From Bacillota bacterium (GTDB lineage Bacteria > Bacillota > Clostridia > DSM-8532): DNA of 64,000 nt. Positions 58,734 through 64,000 of the stretch are shown piece by piece (positions within the stretch are counted from its first letter, which is position 1; every line of letters begins with the position of its first letter). The translations under genes and the position numbers were made by a program. The stretch is taken from contig JAEZJF010000017.1 in assembly GCA_023415825.1 (NCBI GenBank), positions 62,001 through 126,000 of the forward strand, written 5' to 3'. The notes beneath the pieces are model-generated. The model worked only from the letters and a program-made list of their open reading frames with translations, was not told where the DNA came from and ran no database searches.

Positions 58734-60668
58734 TTAAAGACTCTCGAGCTCTGAAAGCCACAACTGGACGGAAGCATCGCTGGGCATCCTCCAGTCTCCC
58801 CTTGGAGACAGGCTCACTGTTCCCACCTTTGGCCCATCGGGCAGGCAAGACCGTTTGAACTGTTGGGAGAAAAATCTTTGATAAAAAACCTTCAGCCATC
58901 TCGATAGCTGGTCTTCTGAATAATTACCGGTAAAGGCCACCTTTGCTAAAAATAGAATCTTGGCAGGGCCTGCACCGCATCGCAGCATGTGATAGAGGAA
59001 GAAATCATGCACCTCGTAAGGGCCTAAAATATCCTCTGTCCTTTGTAGAATCTCCCCGGTCTTGGAGGGCGGTAAAAGCTCCGGGCTAATGGGCGTATCC
59101 ATGATATCATAGAGTATCTTCCCAATGGTGTCGTTAGCCTCATGATCGGCATACCATTGGATTATATATCGCACCAGGGTTTTGGGCACACCGCAATTGA
59201 CGCCATACATGGACATGTGATCGCCATTGTAGGTACTCCAGCCCAGGGCCATTTCCGATAAATCACCCGTGCCTACAACCAGTCCGCCTATTTTATTGGC
59301 CACATCCATTAAAATTTGTGTTCGTTCTCTGGCCTGCACGTTCTCATAGGTTACATCATGGATATCCTTATTGTGGCCGATATCTTCAAAATGCTGAAGA
59401 CATGCAGCTTTTATATCGATTACCTTTAAAGAAGCACCCATATTTTTAATAAGGTTTACTGCATTATCATAGGTTCTGCCGGTCGTCCCAAAGCCCGGCA
59501 TGGTGATAGCTTGCACATGGCTTGCAGGAAGGCCCATATGCTCCATGGCACGAACAGCCACAATAAAGGCAAGAGTTGAGTCAAGGCCTCCTGAAATACC
59601 GATGACGGCCTTATCAAGCCCTGTATGACGGATACGTTTTTCAAGACCCGAGGTCTGGATGGAAAGGATTTCGTAACAGCGCTCATCACGCATAGGGTTA
59701 TTCCCCGGAACAAAGGGGTGTTTTTCAATAGGATGAAGAGGAACCCCTTTATATTCTGTATTCTGCGGATCATTAAAATGGATGCCCCGGTACGAACGGC
59801 CGCCCTTCCCTCCTCTAAAGGTCCCCATTATGAGGCGGTTAAAGGAAAGCCTGTCTATGTCCACATCAGCCACAACCATTTTATTGTTAAAGTAGAAACG
59901 TTCTGATTCATTCAATACGTAACCGTTTTCGGCGATAATGAGATGCCCGCCGTAGACCACATCGGTGGAGGACTCTCCGCAGTTGGAGGAGGCATAGACA
60001 TAGCCCGCCACACAACGCGCCGACTGGTCTTTTATAAGCCCTCTCCGGTAATCAGCCTTTCCGACCAATTCATCACTGGCTGATAAATTAAACAGAAGGG
60101 AAGCTCCTGCCTGTGCCAAGTAGCTGCTGGGCGGAACTGGCACCCAGACATCCTCACATATTTCTACGCCAAAGGCCAGGTTTTCGTTCTCTTTGGCTAT
60201 GAAAAGTAGGTCGGCGCCAATGGGCACGGTATCATCACCAAGCTTAAGCTCAGAAATTTCAAGATGCTCCGCTTCGGTAAACCAGCGAAGCTCGTAGAAC
60301 TCGTTATATCCCGGAAGGTTTGTCTTTGGAACAATTCCCAGTATTTTGCCCTTTTGAAGAACAGCGGCACAATTGTAAAGTCGCCCTTTTATGGCTAAAG
60401 GAAGGCCAACTATAATTATGGCCGGATTTTCCTTTGTGGCATCCAAAACTGTAAGTAGCCCCTGCCTGGCACCATTCAGAAGAGTATCCTGCCTGAATAT
60501 ATCCCCACAGGAATAGCCTGTAAGGCAGAGCTCAGGAAACACTAAAAATTCCACCGATTGTTCCTCGGCAGCCTTAATTATTTCAATGATTTTCTTTGTA
60601 TTAAAGGCACAGTCGGCCACCCTTAACTCGGGAGAAGCCGCCCCCACTCTTGCAAATCCGTATTTCAT
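58734..60668 (-). CDS. nadE: Glutamine-dependent NAD synthetase
   Basis: 644 residues, the long form. The N-terminal nitrilase-type glutaminase domain carries PELCLTGYSCGD and FGVEICEDVWVP (catalytic cysteine), and the C-terminal domain has the PP-loop ISGGLDSTLAF. It amidates nicotinic acid adenine dinucleotide to NAD with ATP and glutamine-derived ammonia. Downstream of arginine deiminase by 91 bp on the same strand, but the functional link is not obvious. Confidence 0.95.
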   Translation of the reverse strand: MKYGFARVGAASPELRVADCAFNTKKIIEIIKAAEEQSVEFLVFPELCLTGYSCGDIFRQDTLLNGARQGLLTVLDATKENPAIIIVGLPLAIKGRLYNCAAVLQKGKILGIVPKTNLPGYNEFYELRWFTEAEHLEISELKLGDDTVPIGADLLFIAKENENLAFGVEICEDVWVPVPPSSYLAQAGASLLFNLSASDELVGKADYRRGLIKDQSARCVAGYVYASSNCGESSTDVVYGGHLIIAENGYVLNESERFYFNNKMVVADVDIDRLSFNRLIMGTFRGGKGGRSYRGIHFNDPQNTEYKGVPLHPIEKHPFVPGNNPMRDERCYEILSIQTSGLEKRIRHTGLDKAVIGISGGLDSTLAFIVAVRAMEHMGLPASHVQAITMPGFGTTGRTYDNAVNLIKNMGASLKVIDIKAACLQHFEDIGHNKDIHDVTYENVQARERTQILMDVANKIGGLVVGTGDLSEMALGWSTYNGDHMSMYGVNCGVPKTLVRYIIQWYADHEANDTIGKILYDIMDTPISPELLPPSKTGEILQRTEDILGPYEVHDFFLYHMLRCGAGPAKILFLAKVAFTGNYSEDQLSRWLKVFYQRFFSQQFKRSCLPDGPKVGTVSLSPRGDWRMPSDASVQLWLSELESL

Positions 60669-60759
60669 GGTATCACCAGCCCATTTAAACTTATATCTAT
60701 ATGGTTAATCATATCATATTGTGTCACAACAGGAATATTGTTTGCAAGCAAAAGATTCT

Positions 60760-61986
60760 CTAAAGCTTCTCTCTGATGAGAGGCATGCTCATACATCTGG
60801 GACCGCCGCGGCCTCTTGACAGCTCATAGGATTCGAATTCCATGACTTCTATTCTATTTCTCCGGAGAACCTCATTGGTCACGTGATTGCGGTTATAGCA
60901 GACGACCTTTCCCGGAGCCACTGCAAGGGTATTGCTTCCATCACTCCATTGTTCCCGGCTGGCTGCAATAGGATCACCATCACCACACCTTATCAAATTA
61001 ACTGAACCGCACTTAAGATATTTTTTCAAAAGGGTGGACAAGCTTTCCTGCTCATGTCTGATTTCGAGGCTCTTGTTCTTTCCTCTTGAAATGCTGTATA
61101 CATCCAGAGGATCTTCGATACCGGGGAATATAGTGAACTGGTCGTAGTCCACCATAGTAAATACGGTATCAAGATGCATATAGGCTCTCGTTTTCGGTAT
61201 ATCAAAGGCTAAAACGGTCTGGAAACCATCCTCCTCACCTAACAACAGATTGTCGGCCAATCTCTCAATGGCAATAGGATCGCTTCTGTGACTTATCCCC
61301 ACAGCCACTACTTTATCTGATAGAACTAATATATCCCCACCTTCAATGGGGTGGGTTTTATTTCTGTTATACCATCGGGGAACCTCTTTATATTGAGGAT
61401 GATAATTAAAGATATATTTGGCAAATAGAGTCTCCCGGTTTCGGGTGATATTGGCCATCACATTGAGAGAAATCCCTTTTCCTATACTCGCGAAGGGATC
61501 ACGCTGAAAATACATATTGGGGATGGGATCAAGAATAAAAGGGTAGGGATGCTTGACCATATCCCCTAACGATTTAGGTATAATATTTTTTAGTTCTTCC
61601 GTTCTCAGGCCTGATATGCATTTCCTTGCGAGCTCTTTTGCCGGATAACTGCTAAAAAATTCTATGATGGCCTCTTGAAGCCCCTGTGTTACAACTCTTC
61701 CCTCCACCAGGAACTCCATGATAAACTCTTCTCTAACTTCGGGAAACTCAAGGACGTCCGCCATTAAGTCCACCAGGTAAACAACATCCGCCCCTTCACT
61801 CCTTAAAATATCCGCAAACTGGTTATGCTCTTTCCGTGCCTGTTCCAGATAGACGATTTCGTCAAACAAGAGCCTTCGTAAATAATCCGGAACTATATTC
61901 TCCACTTCCTCACCCGGAATGTGAAGAAGGACCCGCTTTAATTTACCTATTTCACTGTAAACAGAAATAGCCGTATTGAGGGACAT
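60760..61986 (-). CDS. arcA: Arginine deiminase
   Basis: 408 residues, the normal ArcA length. Converts L-arginine to citrulline and ammonia. Conserved motifs: LKRVLLHIPG near the start, FQRDPFASIG, HPIEGGDILVLSD, HLDTVFTM and the catalytic cysteine in RGGPRCMSMPL. No arcB, arcC or arcD adjoins it, so the rest of the pathway must be elsewhere or absent. Confidence 0.95.
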   Translation of the reverse strand: MSLNTAISVYSEIGKLKRVLLHIPGEEVENIVPDYLRRLLFDEIVYLEQARKEHNQFADILRSEGADVVYLVDLMADVLEFPEVREEFIMEFLVEGRVVTQGLQEAIIEFFSSYPAKELARKCISGLRTEELKNIIPKSLGDMVKHPYPFILDPIPNMYFQRDPFASIGKGISLNVMANITRNRETLFAKYIFNYHPQYKEVPRWYNRNKTHPIEGGDILVLSDKVVAVGISHRSDPIAIERLADNLLLGEEDGFQTVLAFDIPKTRAYMHLDTVFTMVDYDQFTIFPGIEDPLDVYSISRGKNKSLEIRHEQESLSTLLKKYLKCGSVNLIRCGDGDPIAASREQWSDGSNTLAVAPGKVVCYNRNHVTNEVLRRNRIEVMEFESYELSRGRGGPRCMSMPLIREKL

Positions 61987-62087
61987 TAAAACTTCATCCT
62001 TTCAACAGTTTTCTGCCTTTAGTGTTCTATTTTTAAGGTTCATTATTCTCTTATATTAAGGGATGATCAGGTATACTTGTTCAATAG

Positions 62088-62129
62088 AAAAACCACATGC
62101 AGCCCTTATTAAGAGCCAAATGTGGTTTT
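62088..62129 (-). terminator. Terminator after the PstS-like gene
   Basis: AAAACCACAT and ATGTGGTTTT form a 10-bp stem with a long loop that contains a partial AGCCCTTATT/AAGAGCC pairing. On the minus strand it runs into TTTTTCTATTG. Confidence 0.85.
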
Positions 62130-62169
62130 GATCTGGATAAATGCTTTTTAACTTTTCGTCTACTTTTAA

Positions 62170-63099
62170 TTATTTAGCCTTGATTAGGATGGGCTCATTA
62201 TTTGCAGGTATTGAGCTTGTATGCTCTGTTATATATTTTTCTGCATTTTTTTCCACATACCAGTCAAACAACCATTGGGCAGGGCTGTCCGATGGCGCAT
62301 CAGCTCTCATAAGCATCCATGCAGTTGATATAAAGGGATAGCTTTCGTTGGCGATATTTTCTTTAGTCGGACTAATATCATCTATGGCGAAGCTTTTCAA
62401 ACGCTCTGAGTTGCCAAATTCCTCATCCACGAACGTCAAGAAGCTATAGCCGATGGCGTTGGCATCCCACTCGATTAAATTAATTATTTCACCCATCTCA
62501 CTAACTTCCATATCACTGTAAGTCCCATCTTGAAAATCAGGAACATCTTTTTGTCCGTCCCATACCAGGGACTCAAACATGCGCTGGCTGCCCGATTGAC
62601 TGTCACGCACAAAAACAGAGATTTCGGCATAAGGACCGCCGACTTCCTTCCAGTTGGTTATTTTTCTCCGGTATATGTCTCTAAGCTGATCGGAGGTTAA
62701 ATTTTTAACTGGATTCTCAGAATTTCCAAGAATCAGAAGTGCATCATAAGCGTAGCAACGCGCTTTTAGATCTACACCCTTCTCGTCCATATACTTTTGC
62801 TCTTCTTCAGTGGGTAAAAGTGCAAATACCACATCGACCTTACCATCGATAAGATTACATATGGCTTCATGGGTCTTACTGCATAAAGGCTCGGGCCCGG
62901 TCATCTGGCCATTTATGACAAGATCGCTATAGATTGCAGCGACCATCTCTTTACGTGCCGTAGATGAATCAAGCTGAGGAAAAGGCGAATTGCTTCCTTC
63001 TGAATCAGGATCTATTGCAGCTCGCATTCCACAAGATACAAATATCATCATAATGGTACACATCATAAAGATAATAAAAAGACGTGTTTTGGGTTTCAT
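62170..63099 (-). CDS. PstS-like substrate-binding lipoprotein
   Basis: 309 residues from the ATG at 63099 with AGGAGGT 8 nt upstream. Signal peptide with lipobox (FVSC; cysteine near 23). The PBP_like_2 fold has YDALLILGNSENPVKNLTSDQLRDIY, FVRDSQSGSQRMFE (oxyanion loop) and GYSFLTF. No pst permease or ATPase genes are adjacent, so this could be an orphan binder with phosphate or other anion specificity. Confidence 0.8.
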   Translation of the reverse strand: MKPKTRLFIIFMMCTIMMIFVSCGMRAAIDPDSEGSNSPFPQLDSSTARKEMVAAIYSDLVINGQMTGPEPLCSKTHEAICNLIDGKVDVVFALLPTEEEQKYMDEKGVDLKARCYAYDALLILGNSENPVKNLTSDQLRDIYRRKITNWKEVGGPYAEISVFVRDSQSGSQRMFESLVWDGQKDVPDFQDGTYSDMEVSEMGEIINLIEWDANAIGYSFLTFVDEEFGNSERLKSFAIDDISPTKENIANESYPFISTAWMLMRADAPSDSPAQWLFDWYVEKNAEKYITEHTSSIPANNEPILIKAK

Positions 63100-63174
63100 A
63101 TGGGAGTACCTCCTAGCGAAGTTCATTATATCATCTGTTTAGTGATAGAACAATTTTATTGCCGATACTAATGA

Positions 63175-63936
63175 TCAATAATACGCTTTGAAGCCAAGAG
63201 CCTCATATAATGAAACGCCCATTGCCCTTGCCCGCAGCGTAATAATAGAAGCATTCTCCTTTATCAACTGGTCAACTGCGGCGCGGCATACGGCTGTACC
63301 TATTCCTTTTTTACGATAACCAGGCAATGTCGCGATAAACTCCAATGTGCCGCTCCCGTTATTATTCATTGTCGCTGAAGTTGCCACAGGTATTTCTCCG
63401 CTGTACCCCAGGAAGCATACCATTTTACCGGATTCACATAAAGGGAAATATAACTCCGGGTCAAGTAACTGGCATCCATGAAGTACCTCGTTCGCTATAT
63501 CAGTCCATATTTTGAAGTCTTTTTTATCATTTACTTTCCGAACAGGTATTGTTGATGTACGCTCCGTATCTGTCAGACTGCGGCTATATTCATCAGGGAA
63601 CAATGCCATACCCGATCCATCTTCCGAGTTTGATTCCAGGATTTCAAGGGACACCAATATATCACGGATATGATCCGGCGTAGACAGAGGCGTAACACAC
63701 CAATAATCAGGTATGCCATTCTTACGATACAATTGAATGATTTGCCTGATTTGATCATCAGTTTTATCCCCGAAATTAACCCTGTATACAGCAGCTGGAC
63801 CATCGGCCTCTCCTTTTGGCTTTATCCATGAGCACACCCCGTCACCATATTTTCCCATGTGTGAAGGCAATGCCAATACTTCCATGTAGTGTTCCATTCC
63901 ACGGACAATATGCTCAATGATTTTACGGGTTTCCAT
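63175..63936 (-). CDS. GNAT-family N-acetyltransferase
   Basis: 253 residues from the ATG at 63936 with GGGAG 8 nt upstream. The C-terminal GNAT core has the acetyl-CoA loop PGYRKKGIGTAVCRAAVDQL and ASIITLRARAMGVSLYEALGF. The N-terminal half (about 1-120) is a second, degenerate GNAT-like fold. Substrate unknown. The last 64 bases of the window contain no further recognisable gene. Confidence 0.85.
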   Translation of the reverse strand: METRKIIEHIVRGMEHYMEVLALPSHMGKYGDGVCSWIKPKGEADGPAAVYRVNFGDKTDDQIRQIIQLYRKNGIPDYWCVTPLSTPDHIRDILVSLEILESNSEDGSGMALFPDEYSRSLTDTERTSTIPVRKVNDKKDFKIWTDIANEVLHGCQLLDPELYFPLCESGKMVCFLGYSGEIPVATSATMNNNGSGTLEFIATLPGYRKKGIGTAVCRAAVDQLIKENASIITLRARAMGVSLYEALGFKAYY

Positions 63937-64000
63937 GCTGCTAACTCCCTTCATTACTTTAATACAAACGATTTTTAGAGTACTAGTTTGCTTGGCGAAT

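Noticed and set aside
1..64000. CRISPR array or complete insertion sequence
   Set aside because: No regularly spaced repeats with unique spacers, no cas genes and no intact transposase were seen.

Overview
The window looks like a chromosomal stretch of a low-to-moderate GC anaerobic Firmicute (class Clostridia). The support is a proline T-box leader, Gram-positive lipoprotein signals, strong GGAGG ribosome binding sites, TTGACA/TATAAT promoters, a PBSX-type prophage, an oxygen-labile FeS serine dehydratase in two subunits, and arginine deiminase. I cannot fix the genus from sequence alone.

Layout. 1-9059 is ordinary chromosome: a trans-sulfuration PLP enzyme, an OmpR-type two-component pair, an acyl-CoA thioesterase, a membrane-anchored transglutaminase, AzlCD, a PpiC foldase and a small membrane protein. 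8984-26562 is a defective PBSX-like contractile-tail prophage read leftwards. Tail, baseplate, fibre, holin and endolysin genes are intact, and the tail chaperone gene keeps a programmed -1 frameshift site. The head module is wrecked: the portal is C-terminally truncated, the scaffold is frameshifted with a nonsense codon, the capsid is reduced to about 19 codons fused to another gene's tail, and terminase and integrase are absent. A Cro/CI-like repressor and an ImmA-like protease sit at the right end beside two face-to-face consensus promoters, each with a palindromic operator in its -35/-10 spacer. I read this as a tail-only particle (tailocin-like) locus under SOS-type control.

26726-39513 is a second accessory block, bounded by a 20-bp copy of the tRNA-Lys 3' end (26726-26745) and the intact tRNA-Lys (39491-39566), as expected of an island integrated at that tRNA. 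It carries a leftward catabolic operon: two ABC permeases, a solute-binding lipoprotein, a glycerophosphodiesterase, a HAD phosphatase, a tetritol-type zinc dehydrogenase, an RpiB-type isomerase and DhaK/DhaL kinase subunits. Two tandem DeoR regulators are encoded divergently. My best reading is import of a polyol or polyol phosphodiester and conversion through a ketose phosphate to an aldose phosphate such as erythrose 4-phosphate. The right part of the island holds a kinase pseudogene and small genes of unknown function.

39491-63936 is again core-like: tRNA-Lys, tRNA-Gln and tRNA-His, an M23 peptidase, a TldD/TldE pair, a 158-bp imperfect palindrome, L-serine dehydratase beta and alpha subunits behind a five-gene signalling operon, two structurally different prolyl-tRNA synthetases in tandem under one T-box, a propeller-like lipoprotein, a DUF1858 protein, RlmA, NadE, arginine deiminase, a PstS-like lipoprotein and a GNAT acetyltransferase. 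No CRISPR array, rRNA or complete insertion sequence was seen.
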